Shown here piece after piece: positions 1 to 10,500 of a stretch of 64,000 nt of DNA. Each line of letters opens with the position of its first letter. Position 1 is the first letter of the stretch. A model generated the notes under the pieces. It searched no databases, had not been told where the DNA came from, and saw only the letters and a list, made by a program, of their open reading frames with translations. Location: contig JALKBU010004900.1 in the NCBI GenBank assembly GCA_023091735.1, forward strand, positions 124,001 through 188,000, in the 5' to 3' direction. Position numbers and translations under genes: made by a program. The DNA comes from Trichomonas tenax. Taxonomy: Eukaryota > Parabasalia > Trichomonadida > Trichomonadidae.

Positions 1-1948
1 TGATCAAAAGAAACTCCAGTTTTGTCCAACATTAGTTTCGTCTTCAAACAATGGTGAATTTTTCGTTATAAATAATTCGCCAGTTCCATGCGAAGTCGAT
101 ATCACCGTGAAAAGCGACAAAAAGAATGTCGACTATTTCAAACTATCAGAGAATTTAATTTCGTTAAATGCCATGGAAAGCAAATCAATCCAAATAACTT
201 TCACACCAAATGCTGTTGGATTGCATAATGCTAAGGTCACTGCCACAGCAAGAAATAGCTTACATCCTCCTTTAGTATTTGATGTCCAAGGTGACGGAGA
301 AATTCCATTAGTTGATGTACAGATTCAATCTGAAGGAAATGTTTCTAACGATGATCTACAACCATTTGATTGCTTCCTAATTACATTCAAACAAGAAAAA
401 GTCATTGTATTATCAAATAGAGGAAATATCCCGGCGACTATCAATGTTTCATTATCCCCATCGCCTGATTTCATTTTATCATTAGAACACCGTAAGATTA
501 TTTTGGAACCTCATACAGTTTTCGATCTCCCAATAATCTTCAGTCCACAGAAACCAAGAAAATCAACTGTTGATGTGACATTGACAATCGAAGAAAACAA
601 AGAATTCATGAAAAAGATTACATTCTATGGTGAAGGAATATTTGAACCCGTTTATGTTGTTGGTAACGTTGTATCAAAACAAGGCGGCCCTACATTGATA
701 TTCAATGATACAATTGTTGGAAAGACTTCCAAAGTTGATTTTGCAATCAAGAATGTTTCTGAGTCTGATTACAGATTCCAATTCCAGAATGATAATGACT
801 TTATATTTATCCCACATGCTGGACATATTCATTCTAATTCAACTAAGAAGATTTCATGCATTTTTGTATCAGAAAAGCCAATATCTTACACAAAGAAATT
901 AATAACATGTTCTCGCACAAAGATTCAATTACAGGAAGATAGTCCTGACTGGGATGATTCTAAGACTGTTGTTAAATATGTAAAGAAGTCTCAACTTGAC
1001 CCAGAAACACAAATTGTCGTTCCGCCATCTTTATCAAGTGCCAGGTCAACAGTTAGGCGATCTCAAATATTAGATACACGCAATGATGAAAGTACCGAAG
1101 ATAGAGATGATGAGCTATACGTAATTGAAGAAGTTGGAACAGAACCAGCTTACACAATCATAAAAGAAAAGCTAGCAGATATGCAAATTATCATTTCAGC
1201 ATCTTCAGACAATATAGGCTTCCTTTTACCACAGGATATCATTGATATTCCTCTCACGATGATATATGAGTCAAAATCTGTTCAATTTACTTTAGAAAAC
1301 ACTTGCAATATTGGCTTTAACTATTTTTGGAGATTTAAATCCTTGGATACATTTAATCATGGACAAATAAAACCAGCAACTATTCCATTCTCAATAAGTC
1401 CGCCTTCGGGCTTCATAAAGTCCAAAGAGAATGCAACTTTCACAGTTACTTTTTCGCCTAAAACAGATGATGAGTTTACATGCACTTACATTTGTGACAT
1501 TGATGGATTGAAATATGATCCTCCATTGATAAAGTGTTGTGCAACTTCCAAACGTCCTATTGTGCATATAAACTTTGAGAACAGTGATTATTTGACAGCA
1601 AATAGAAGAATGAGCCATCAAATTATTCAAGTTCCAGAAAATATTCGCGTTTTAGAGATCTTGTCGAGCAGCAAAGGAAACAAAGCGATTAAAACATTTG
1701 AGATGATCAATACAACAGATATCCCATATGAAATCAAATGGCAGTGCAAAGATGATACAAGCAATGGTTCAATCATATGTGCAACTCCATCTTCCTTCGT
1801 CAGTAGCGGTAAGATATTTGCTTGTACTTTTGAATTTGCTCCGAAATCTCATCAGACAGTTGAATCACTTTGGTCGTTTAGTATACCTGCATATAATATC
1901 AGTGCAGATATCCTTATTGTTGGAAGAGTTTTTATTTCTTCAAAATGA
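1..1948 (+). CDS. HYDIN/ASH-domain-like flagellar protein, 3' part
   Basis: The reading frame is open from base 2, so the gene starts upstream of the window; the GTG at 107 is not a real start. About 648 C-terminal residues are present. They hold repeated Ig-like beta-sandwich segments of the ASH/MSP type, with recurring signatures such as ITFTPNAVG, PIIFSPQKP and VTFSPKTDD, each ending in strand-rich stretches. This pattern is typical of HYDIN, CFAP47, CFAP65 and related central-apparatus or axonemal proteins. An acidic, low-complexity linker (about residues 340-415 of the visible part) separates two groups of domains. A role in the flagellar axoneme is inferred from family and from the dynein gene nearby. 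Which member it is cannot be told from this fragment. The gene converges on the ankyrin gene, with 73 bp between stop codons. Confidence 0.7.
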   Translation, partial: DQKKLQFCPTLVSSSNNGEFFVINNSPVPCEVDITVKSDKKNVDYFKLSENLISLNAMESKSIQITFTPNAVGLHNAKVTATARNSLHPPLVFDVQGDGEIPLVDVQIQSEGNVSNDDLQPFDCFLITFKQEKVIVLSNRGNIPATINVSLSPSPDFILSLEHRKIILEPHTVFDLPIIFSPQKPRKSTVDVTLTIEENKEFMKKITFYGEGIFEPVYVVGNVVSKQGGPTLIFNDTIVGKTSKVDFAIKNVSESDYRFQFQNDNDFIFIPHAGHIHSNSTKKISCIFVSEKPISYTKKLITCSRTKIQLQEDSPDWDDSKTVVKYVKKSQLDPETQIVVPPSLSSARSTVRRSQILDTRNDESTEDRDDELYVIEEVGTEPAYTIIKEKLADMQIIISASSDNIGFLLPQDIIDIPLTMIYESKSVQFTLENTCNIGFNYFWRFKSLDTFNHGQIKPATIPFSISPPSGFIKSKENATFTVTFSPKTDDEFTCTYICDIDGLKYDPPLIKCCATSKRPIVHINFENSDYLTANRRMSHQIIQVPENIRVLEILSSSKGNKAIKTFEMINTTDIPYEIKWQCKDDTSNGSIICATPSSFVSSGKIFACTFEFAPKSHQTVESLWSFSIPAYNISADILIVGRVFISSK

Positions 1949-2021
1949 TATTTTTAATAAATTGTTTGTTATTGTTTGATAATATACATTTTTTTATAAA
2001 CATACAATAAAATTATAACAA

Positions 2022-4973
2022 TTAGTTATTATTGAGCAACTCTTCTATTTCATCCATCAAATCCTGTTGTTCTTGTTCGCTTAAAGCCTTATATTCAACT
2101 TCGTTGTTAGTTGAACTCGATTCATTTTCTAACATCAAATCATCATTTTCATAAGGTTCATGTCGTGCTTCAGGCTTTTTAATTTGTTGAACGTTAACTG
2201 ATTCTGGCTGATACCCTTCAATGATAATGATATTGCCATCGCTTTCAATAAAATCATCATAATAAAACTGCTTTATCAAGTCTGGGTGATCAGGATAGAA
2301 ATTCGCAATAATTGCAAAATGTTCAGTAGGCAGTATATAATCGAAAAATGTTTTCCCATAATCATCAGTAATCGAAATATCAGCTCCATTTTGCAAAAGT
2401 ACTTTCAAAAGAGTAGAGCTATAAGATGCCGCTACTAACATTAAAGCTGTTGAATGAAAATTATTTGTTGCATTTATATTTTGATTTTGTTTTAAGTATT
2501 CATATGCCATTTCTTCAAGATGTTTTGATTCATGAAAATCATTTGATTGAGATAACTTTTTGGCAATCAGAATAAGTATCGTGTTTCCATCATTATCAGT
2601 TAAAAATGGATCCAGCTTATTGATAGATCTTGCAATTTTAAGCGCTTCCTTAATCTTGTCTTGCTCGATGAAATTCATTACCATTTTTGAAGCTTCATCG
2701 ATATACACAACATTTTTGTCTTTGGAGGTAGTTTGTTCATCAGGTTTTTTAAATGGAACTGATTGGTAATTTAAGACATAATCAACACTGGCTCCTTTAG
2801 AAATAAGAATTGATCCGATTTCAAGATTTTCTGTTTCGATCGCATAAATCAATGGCGTCTTGTGTTCATCATCCTGGACATTCAAATATGTATTAAGACT
2901 TATTAAGGCCTTGGCTGTTTCGTTTTCATCATGTGTGATTGCAAATATCAAATCTAAAGGATCTGCAATGAATGTTGAACTTGATAATATCGCATTTGTT
3001 ACTAATGGCATTTGATATTCAAGGCTTTTCCTTAATAATGATTCACTATTGATATTAGAATTAACATTGGAATTGTTGCGGATCAACAGCAATGCCATAT
3101 CTTGATTTTGAAGAGTCGTTACTGCCCAATCCAATGCTGTACCATATAAAGATGTCTTGTAATCTAAATCAACACCATAATCAATTATTTTTTGAGTAAC
3201 TTGAGTGCCAATTAACAATGATTCCATAAGCAATGTTTTCCCATTGATTTCTTCATTGACATCTGCACCAGCGGAAATAAGTTCCTTGACAACATTTAGT
3301 AATTGCTTTTGTAATGCAAATATCAACAATGAAGTTGTGTATCCAGATATTGTATTAAGATTTGCACCTTTATGAATTAGTTCTACAGCAAAATCTTCAT
3401 TGGATTTATCTATGGCCAACCATATTGCTGTTTTTCCATTACAATTTTTGGCATTAATATCAATATCTTTTTCGCAAATAATTCTTCCAATTTCAAAATC
3501 ACCAGATAATATTGCAATGTGCAGTAAATTGTTTCCTTTATACGTCTTTCCAATAATTTGGCATCTTGGAAGCATTTTTATTGCAACATTATGAAGATGT
3601 GTTATTGCAAAATTGAGAACACTTTCACTTATTTTTGCGCATTGGTTACTATATTGCTTAATCATTGCGTTGCATATTGGCTTATATTGATCCTCATAAA
3701 ACGATGAAAGGATATATTCACCCTCAGCATTTTTGATATCAATATTTGCGCCGTTATTAATCAGGAAAAGAATTGTATCAATATCTCTACAATAATTCAG
3801 CACATGATTATTTTGAGAATCTAGATAATTAACATCCACACCAAATTCAACCAGTTTCTTAATAAACTTCATGCATTCTTTGCCTTGAATTGTTTTGATT
3901 ATGAATGATAATATAGGAATACTTGTTCTAGCGCAATATAAATCAGCTCCTAAATTAATTAACTTGCAAAATCTCTCAAAATCACTAACTTCGACAAAAT
4001 GCTGTAACAATGTTTTTCCATATATATCCTGATGCTCTAAATTGATTCCTTTTTCAACAAGTTTTACGCAAACTTCACCCATATCATAAACTAAGCTATA
4101 ATAGATTAATAGCCGACCTTCAGCATCTTTCCTGTATAGTGTATCTGGATCATCAATATATTCAAATGCTTTTTCATTGTTTCTTGCTATAATGGCATCA
4201 AATAAATTACTAGGCTGAGATACATTACTGGCGTTAAATTTTGAATTAATATCTGTCACACCTATCAGCTCAGATTCTTGAACATCATTTGTAATATTCG
4301 GGATCTCTTTATCTACTACAATTTCTTCATGATCTAAAGATGAAGAAAATGAATCTGAACTGTTAGAAGTCGATTTTTTAAGAGCATCATGTTTTGCACC
4401 TTTAGAAATTAGAAGCATTGCTATCAAAAGTTCGTCATTCTTTAATGCATATTGAATCGGAGACTTTCCCTTTGGATCTAACTGATTTATATCGACATTC
4501 ATGTTAATTAAAGCGTATGCAACTGAAGTCATCTTATTTTTAATTATGTAATGCAAATCAAAGTTTCTTGCTTTAAAGTTTGGATGTTTCAATAACATTA
4601 ATGCTGGTGATTCGAGATGAAGATCAATTGAACGCTTGAAAATCATGTGAAGCTTATCATCATCATCTATTGTAAGAATTGCACATTTTTTAATGAGACT
4701 CAATGTCATATCAATATAAATCGAATTAGATTGAGTCTGGTTGATTTGTTCATTATCATCTGAACATTCATAATCTGAATCTGAAGAAGAGTTATAGTCA
4801 TATTCATCATTGGTTTTGTTATTACTGTTGTCCGCTGTTATCAAATCGAGAATAAATAATAATATTGAAACCCCATCTTTGTTTTTAACATTAGGATCTG
4901 CTTGCAATTCAAGAACATCATTAAAGTTGAGAGAATTTTTGGTTTCAGCATAGTATTGCAATAATGGTCTTCC
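2022..4973 (-). CDS. Ankyrin-repeat protein, C-terminal part of frameshifted gene
   Basis: This is the continuation, in another frame, of the ankyrin ORF that starts at 7543. It has no plausible start of its own: the leftmost start-like codon at 4961 is TTG, and codons upstream to 4973 already read as ankyrin sequence (GRPLLQYY). About 983 residues follow, with repeats such as GKTLLQHFVEVSDF, GNNLLHIAILSGDFEIGR and HKTPLIYAIETENLEIGS. Two serine/acidic-rich inserts break the array, and the tail is acidic (ending EQQDLMDEIEELLNNN). Either the gene is a recent pseudogene, or the base is missing through assembly error, or the ribosome slips. The long intact frames on both sides favour a very recent or artefactual change. 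Confidence 0.75.
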   Translation of the reverse strand, partial: GRPLLQYYAETKNSLNFNDVLELQADPNVKNKDGVSILLFILDLITADNSNNKTNDEYDYNSSSDSDYECSDDNEQINQTQSNSIYIDMTLSLIKKCAILTIDDDDKLHMIFKRSIDLHLESPALMLLKHPNFKARNFDLHYIIKNKMTSVAYALINMNVDINQLDPKGKSPIQYALKNDELLIAMLLISKGAKHDALKKSTSNSSDSFSSSLDHEEIVVDKEIPNITNDVQESELIGVTDINSKFNASNVSQPSNLFDAIIARNNEKAFEYIDDPDTLYRKDAEGRLLIYYSLVYDMGEVCVKLVEKGINLEHQDIYGKTLLQHFVEVSDFERFCKLINLGADLYCARTSIPILSFIIKTIQGKECMKFIKKLVEFGVDVNYLDSQNNHVLNYCRDIDTILFLINNGANIDIKNAEGEYILSSFYEDQYKPICNAMIKQYSNQCAKISESVLNFAITHLHNVAIKMLPRCQIIGKTYKGNNLLHIAILSGDFEIGRIICEKDIDINAKNCNGKTAIWLAIDKSNEDFAVELIHKGANLNTISGYTTSLLIFALQKQLLNVVKELISAGADVNEEINGKTLLMESLLIGTQVTQKIIDYGVDLDYKTSLYGTALDWAVTTLQNQDMALLLIRNNSNVNSNINSESLLRKSLEYQMPLVTNAILSSSTFIADPLDLIFAITHDENETAKALISLNTYLNVQDDEHKTPLIYAIETENLEIGSILISKGASVDYVLNYQSVPFKKPDEQTTSKDKNVVYIDEASKMVMNFIEQDKIKEALKIARSINKLDPFLTDNDGNTILILIAKKLSQSNDFHESKHLEEMAYEYLKQNQNINATNNFHSTALMLVAASYSSTLLKVLLQNGADISITDDYGKTFFDYILPTEHFAIIANFYPDHPDLIKQFYYDDFIESDGNIIIIEGYQPESVNVQQIKKPEARHEPYENDDLMLENESSSTNNEVEYKALSEQEQQDLMDEIEELLNNN

Positions 4974-7543
4974 TTTGCTTCAAGAGTATTTATGTCAAGA
5001 CCGCTCTTCACCATTGTGCTACAAAAGCTATATAATGACTTTCTTAATGCGTGCTTGATCAATTTTGTTGGAATCTCCTTCATTGAAGCACCAAATTCAA
5101 TGCACTTTTTAGCTAATTCAATATCTTTATCCTGTATTGCATGAAGCAAATCATATGGTGATAGGAAGTCTTTGGATTCAATTTTTTCATAAATTGCACT
5201 TGCAACATCGTACATTTTTCTATCAAATGCAGTCTTGATAATTGAGATTCGATTGGCATCTTTGTAGTTGACATTTGCTCCCATTTTTATTAATTCTAAA
5301 GCTATTTTGTTTTCACCTTTAGTGATAGCATAATAAATGTCTGTTTCTTGAATTTTGAACAATGGGTTATTAATGATTTTGATTGCGATATCTTGCAAAT
5401 CTTGCTTTATCAATGATTTGAGTGTAATTTTCTCAATAGTTTTATCAATGATTTGGTTAATGATTTCTTCTTTGTTTCGGCCTTCAATTGCATAATATAG
5501 TGATGAATAACCATAATCGTCAGTATCATTCAAATTAATTGGTTTTTCAAGTAGTACTTTAATTGTTTTGTCGAATCCACTCTTAAGGGCTTTCATCAAA
5601 AGAGTCGTTCCATCTGGATATTTTGAATCAATTTTTGAACCAAGCTCAATCAAGCTATAAGAAATTTCATCATCTCCATACTCTAAGCAGAGCATTAAAG
5701 GTGTATATCCATCTGAATCCACACATTCGCAGTTGATTTCTTGATTCATAATCTTTTTCGCAATTTGAAAACAGTTGTTCCTAACTAATGACATGAATAA
5801 TTCTGTATTTGTTGTCTTATCAAATTGAATATCATTTTGGAAAATGATTTCCAAAAACAAATAAAATTTGTGTTCAATAATGTTTTGAAGCAAATTGAGA
5901 TTAACATTTGAATGAGTTTCAAAAACTTTGATTGCAAGATACTCATCATTATGCTTTAAAATATCGACGGTATCGTCCTTTAACTTATTGTTTTCAACAA
6001 GTTGCATTGAAATACCATGATTGAACAATGAGTAATCTGAAATCTCAACACCAAGTTCGATTATCTTTTTTGTTAAGATTGATCCTACAATATTCGACTG
6101 AAGCGAATTAACGAAGAAACAATGCTTGCAAATAAATTGAAAGATATTTAAACCAGAAGTTTCATCAATGGTGTTCAGATCTATTCCAACATCAAGTAAG
6201 CTGATTAATTTTTGAAAATTCTTATGGATGAAATAGTAATGGAGAATATGCCTATTGCGTATAGTAGCTCTGTTGATTGGATATCCATTTGAGATCAGAT
6301 GCTTTAAAATTGGTAGCATGCTATGTTCAAGAAGATAGTCAAGTAAATCGAGTGAAATGTTTTCAATTGAAATTTTACACATCAGTTTTGAGGCGCGTTC
6401 AAAATCGCAATCTAATACTGCTTCGCAAAAACATTCATTAGTATTGACTCCTTCTTCATATGTAAATAGTGGTTCCATGGTATATGCACCATAAGATACC
6501 AATAAATCTTGAATATCTTGTTGCTTGCTTTGAACGGCTAATTGATAAGGAGTTTTTCCATGATATTCAAAGTTGGCACCAATTCCATTTTGGATCAGCA
6601 TGGAAGCTACTTCGCTTTCATAATAATTAATACACAAATGAATGTATTCATTGCGAGGATAAAAATTCCGATTATCCAGGAGTTTCAAGGCTGCCTTAGA
6701 TTTGTGTTTTTTAATTGAAATCTCAAACAAATGATCTATGATTTTAGGCTCTAATGTATCGATATTAGCTCCGTAGGAAATTAATTCGATAGTCATTTCG
6801 TAATTTTTGATTTCCAAAGTTCGACTTAATATAAATGAGTAATTTGGATCGGCTCCAAGTTCCAGCAAATTAGAAAAAGTTTCGAAATCATCTTTTTCTA
6901 AGTACTTAAATAGGAGTGATGATATATCTATTCCTTTTGAAATTATTTCTTTGCATGCATCAAAAGAGTAATTCAGCAAAGCTTCTTCAAATAATTTAAG
7001 CGATACTTTAGGAACACATTCGAGAAATGCCATTATTTTAGAATTATCTCGTTTATGAATTAATTCGATGAGTTTGTTTTCATATTCTTCGGCTTGCTCT
7101 TCATCAACAAATCCATAAGAAACTTTATTTCTATCTTTAAAGCCGATACTGTCCAAAATATTATTAATCAATGATGAATTAGAACTGTTATTATCAATTT
7201 CATCTGCATTTGCCCCATATTTAATCAGAAATTCTATTAATTCTAAGTTTTTGTTGCTACATGCCAACATTAATGCGGTTTGGTCCATATTATTAGAACA
7301 ATTTATTTTTGCATTGTATTTTAAAAGCAATTCAGCAAAGAGTACAGTAAATGAATTATTTTTTGAATGCTTTGCGAGTAATATAAGAGGTGTATTGCCA
7401 TTAAGGTCTTGAAAATTATAATCAAATATGTAATTTGTCATCCCATAAGCCTCGCTAATATGGCCTGAGGCAAGGAATTTTAAAAATTGCTGAGTTTGTT
7501 CTTTTAAACCTAAATCATTAAATTTTGTTGATGAAATAAACAT
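4841..7543 (-). CDS. Ankyrin-repeat protein, N-terminal part of frameshifted gene
   Basis: The ATG at 7543 is preceded 5 nt upstream by a clean Inr (TCATTTT). About 856 residues (7543 to about 4976) consist of degenerate ankyrin repeats; good units include GNTPLILLAKHSKN and DGYTPLMLCLEYGDD, with typical ends such as LIKYGANADEID. After about 4976 the frame loses repeat character and ends in unrelated residues at 4841, while the next frame picks up ankyrin sequence at once. The two parts together would give a protein of about 1,840 residues. Ankyrin proteins are a very large family in trichomonads and bind protein partners; no catalytic domain is seen here, so a specific function cannot be given. 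The start lies only 24 bp beyond the BEACH stop codon. Confidence 0.8.
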   Translation of the reverse strand: MFISSTKFNDLGLKEQTQQFLKFLASGHISEAYGMTNYIFDYNFQDLNGNTPLILLAKHSKNNSFTVLFAELLLKYNAKINCSNNMDQTALMLACSNKNLELIEFLIKYGANADEIDNNSSNSSLINNILDSIGFKDRNKVSYGFVDEEQAEEYENKLIELIHKRDNSKIMAFLECVPKVSLKLFEEALLNYSFDACKEIISKGIDISSLLFKYLEKDDFETFSNLLELGADPNYSFILSRTLEIKNYEMTIELISYGANIDTLEPKIIDHLFEISIKKHKSKAALKLLDNRNFYPRNEYIHLCINYYESEVASMLIQNGIGANFEYHGKTPYQLAVQSKQQDIQDLLVSYGAYTMEPLFTYEEGVNTNECFCEAVLDCDFERASKLMCKISIENISLDLLDYLLEHSMLPILKHLISNGYPINRATIRNRHILHYYFIHKNFQKLISLLDVGIDLNTIDETSGLNIFQFICKHCFFVNSLQSNIVGSILTKKIIELGVEISDYSLFNHGISMQLVENNKLKDDTVDILKHNDEYLAIKVFETHSNVNLNLLQNIIEHKFYLFLEIIFQNDIQFDKTTNTELFMSLVRNNCFQIAKKIMNQEINCECVDSDGYTPLMLCLEYGDDEISYSLIELGSKIDSKYPDGTTLLMKALKSGFDKTIKVLLEKPINLNDTDDYGYSSLYYAIEGRNKEEIINQIIDKTIEKITLKSLIKQDLQDIAIKIINNPLFKIQETDIYYAITKGENKIALELIKMGANVNYKDANRISIIKTAFDRKMYDVASAIYEKIESKDFLSPYDLLHAIQDKDIELAKKCIEFGASMKEIPTKLIKHALRKSLYSFCSTMVKSGLDINTLEAKEDHYCNTMLKPKILSTLMMFLNCKQILMLKTKMGFQYYYLFSI
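4974..4976 (-). other. Apparent one-base frameshift in ankyrin gene
   Basis: On the minus strand the upstream frame reads through GCA AAG GAA; the downstream ankyrin frame needs GGA AGA immediately afterwards. One missing A in the short A run at this site would join the frames without losing any repeat residues. The context is a homopolymer, a common place for indels and for sequencing error. Confidence 0.7.
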
Positions 7544-7550
7544 AAAATGA
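7544..7550 (-). promoter_or_regulatory. Inr of the ankyrin gene
   Basis: TCATTTT followed directly by ATG matches the trichomonad initiator TCAYW; the +1 A would be 7548, giving a 5-nt leader. It lies in the 24-bp gap after the BEACH stop codon, so core promoter DNA must overlap the 3' end of that gene. Confidence 0.65.
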
Positions 7551-7567
7551 TACTATTATTTTAACAA

Positions 7568-10500
7568 TTAAAAATTAATATCGGCACATTCTTCAATTTT
7601 GTCCAAGCAATCATTGCAAATTGTTCCTGCATTTGACATCACGCAATTTGAGCAATAGAAAAGACCGCAGCTCTGGCATTCGAAAAGTTTACCTTTGGAG
7701 CCACACTTTGCACACTCGCATGCCAATTTCTTGGAGAAGAATCCGATGCCAGCGCCGCGTGCTGACACTGCATAACCAATTCCACTCTTTGATACGCAAA
7801 TGAGAACAGAGCCACTCTTTGCAAGTTCAACAGATATTGCATCCGTGAATGGAATTTTGATCTCACGTAACATAATGACTTTCGATTTGGTAGCATCACA
7901 GCGCCATAGCCTAATGAATCCGTCTTCATGGCAGCTGGCTGATGTGGAACTTGCATCGTTGCAAGCAATACATGCGCATAATGATTTACTATTGAATTCA
8001 CTTATTCCGACAAATGTTCCGTTGAGAGTCCATACTTCAACACTAAACTCTGAAAAGATAATGAAACATCCGAAAGAGTCATCAATAACAACGGAGACAG
8101 CTTTTCCATTGGATTTCAGTTCAATTGATCTGATAAGCAATCCTGTTCCCACATGGAATGCATAAAGAGTTGTGCCAATGATTTCGGCCGCAGCATAATG
8201 GTGTGAAGATATTGTGCAACATCTGATATCCATGGAATCAGAGTGAGGAGCTGCTGTGGATGAAAGTGTATAGTAACCTGTTATTTCGCCATTAGTATTG
8301 CAGTGTGACCTACAGAATATCATTGATCCTCTTTGCAATGCGGCACAAAATAGAAGTTTCTCAAATGAAAAGGCAGATCTAACAATGGAATTAATGTTGC
8401 ATTGCCACTCCATAAGGCCATCATTGTAACTAATAATAGAAGAATGCTTCAGGATAGAGAAATGAGTAATTGATGATGTTATATGAATATGATTAGAATA
8501 CATGCATATAATTGGATCGGAAACTGAATCGTCAATCTTTGTGTTGATCTTCTGCATCATTATTGCATCAGCATCGGCTAGCAGCGTAGTCCTCTTGAAC
8601 ATAATAATATTCTTTGCAGGATGTGTTTCAGTGAATAATTGAGTTGGTGTTTGGCCAAAACATCTTTTCATTTGTTCGAAAGCCTCTCCTTCACCAATTA
8701 AGGATGGATAGACGCCATATGTTGATGGATAAAAGAGATTCTTATGATCTTTGGCATTTTCACCACGTGAATTACAGCCAAAGATAAGATCTATCCACTT
8801 CTCTAATCCATCTATTTCATCAAGCTGCTGTCTTAGTTTCCAAACAAAATCGACAGAATTCTTGACATCGCTTGGAAGAGTGATAGAAGATTGGTCTTTG
8901 CCTCTTGATGAAATTGGAACTGGGATTTTGTTGGTATTATATAGAAACTCTGGAAGAAGGAAGAATTCTGGTATCAATTCTTCAACATTGTGTGAAGATG
9001 TCGCACTGGCTGCTTTATACTCATTATTGATATCGGCAAAGAGTCTATCTTTGTGATCAAATCCATTGTGAAGTTCGAAATGAAGATTGGAGAATGGCTG
9101 AATTCTAAGTAAGAAGTGCATAACAACTGCGGCTGAAGAATAATGAGATCCATAGAAGTGGAGATCTGGTGCGCTGGATCTAAATGTCTCATTGAAATTC
9201 TCTGCTCGCTCAGCATCCTGCTGTCCCATTGGTTTAGAGAGATCTCTATTGCAAATAATCCATGGCATTACAGGATATTGGCAAAAGTTGGAAAAGCTAC
9301 GATCTGCAAGGAAGTTTAATATTCCTAGATATGTAAGAGAAGAAATCTTACCAAGAACCCATTCATTCGTAACTTTCTTGATGGAATTCTTATCGTTAAC
9401 ATAATTGGCGACTCTTGTCGAATATGTAGGACCAAAAAATGAATCTGATATTGGGAAACATTCTCTATGATTGACTAAAGCAATAAAGTCATCTCTGATC
9501 TTTTGTGTTTCGAATACAAAGAACAGTGAATATCCACGAGAGAACCAAAGCTCAACGGCAATTGGATCATGGCAATAACTTCTCTTAACACAGTTAACAA
9601 CATGCTGAGCTGACATAAAAAGAACGCAATGACCAAAGAAAAGAGAGCAACTTCCATAATACTTGTAAGCAATTGAATCAAGGAATGTTGCAACAGCAAT
9701 GTTACTTTGATTCTTTTCCAAAATAAGCTTTCCATCTTTAGAACCCGCTTCTGTGATGATGTAATAGCCTGTTTCTGCATAGCCAAGAGCACAAGTGACT
9801 CGAGTAGTACCATAGACTATTGTAATAGTTGTAAACCTTTTAATTCCTTTATAATGGAAGAAGGAACTTCTAAACATAAAGTCACAAAGCTTTTCATCAA
9901 ATGGGAAAAATGGCATAGAAACGAATTTTGATAATGTTGGTGGAATGAAGGAATGTTGGATTTTGATATCGTTAATTGTTGTATACATCTTTGTTTTTTG
10001 ATAATCGAAATATTCAGATGCCTTTGAAAGATCAATCTGCGATGAACAAGGAACAAAGAGGAGAGGAGTAGAAAGCGGATGAACAGTGGGACAAAGCTGA
10101 TACTTTCCATTAGGAATTCTTGGGAGAATACTCCAAAGATGATATGCCGATCTCTCCTTCTTATGTGATATAATGTTAAACCTTATCTTGAACTGGAACA
10201 TTTCAATTTCGGTACAATATTTCTTGATTTTTTCCGAGAATTCCATTATTTTTGCAATTTTTGATTTGAAAATCTCATCTGATTCTCCTTTGTATGCTAT
10301 CCTTAACTCTGTAATTGTATCATTGATTTGCTTTAGTTGATTTTTCGTCGTCTCAATTAAGTGATTATATTTATCCAAAGAGTTTGCTTTGATTTGTGCG
10401 ATAGTTGAGGAATATTGTTTGGGGTTTGTAGTGAAGCGACTCGACATTATCGAAACATCATTCATTTTATCTATAACAACTTCACCGTTGGTAAAAATTC

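Noticed and set aside
7639..8001. 120-codon ORF in another frame of the BEACH gene
   Set aside because: A shadow of the true frame, which has clear domains here.
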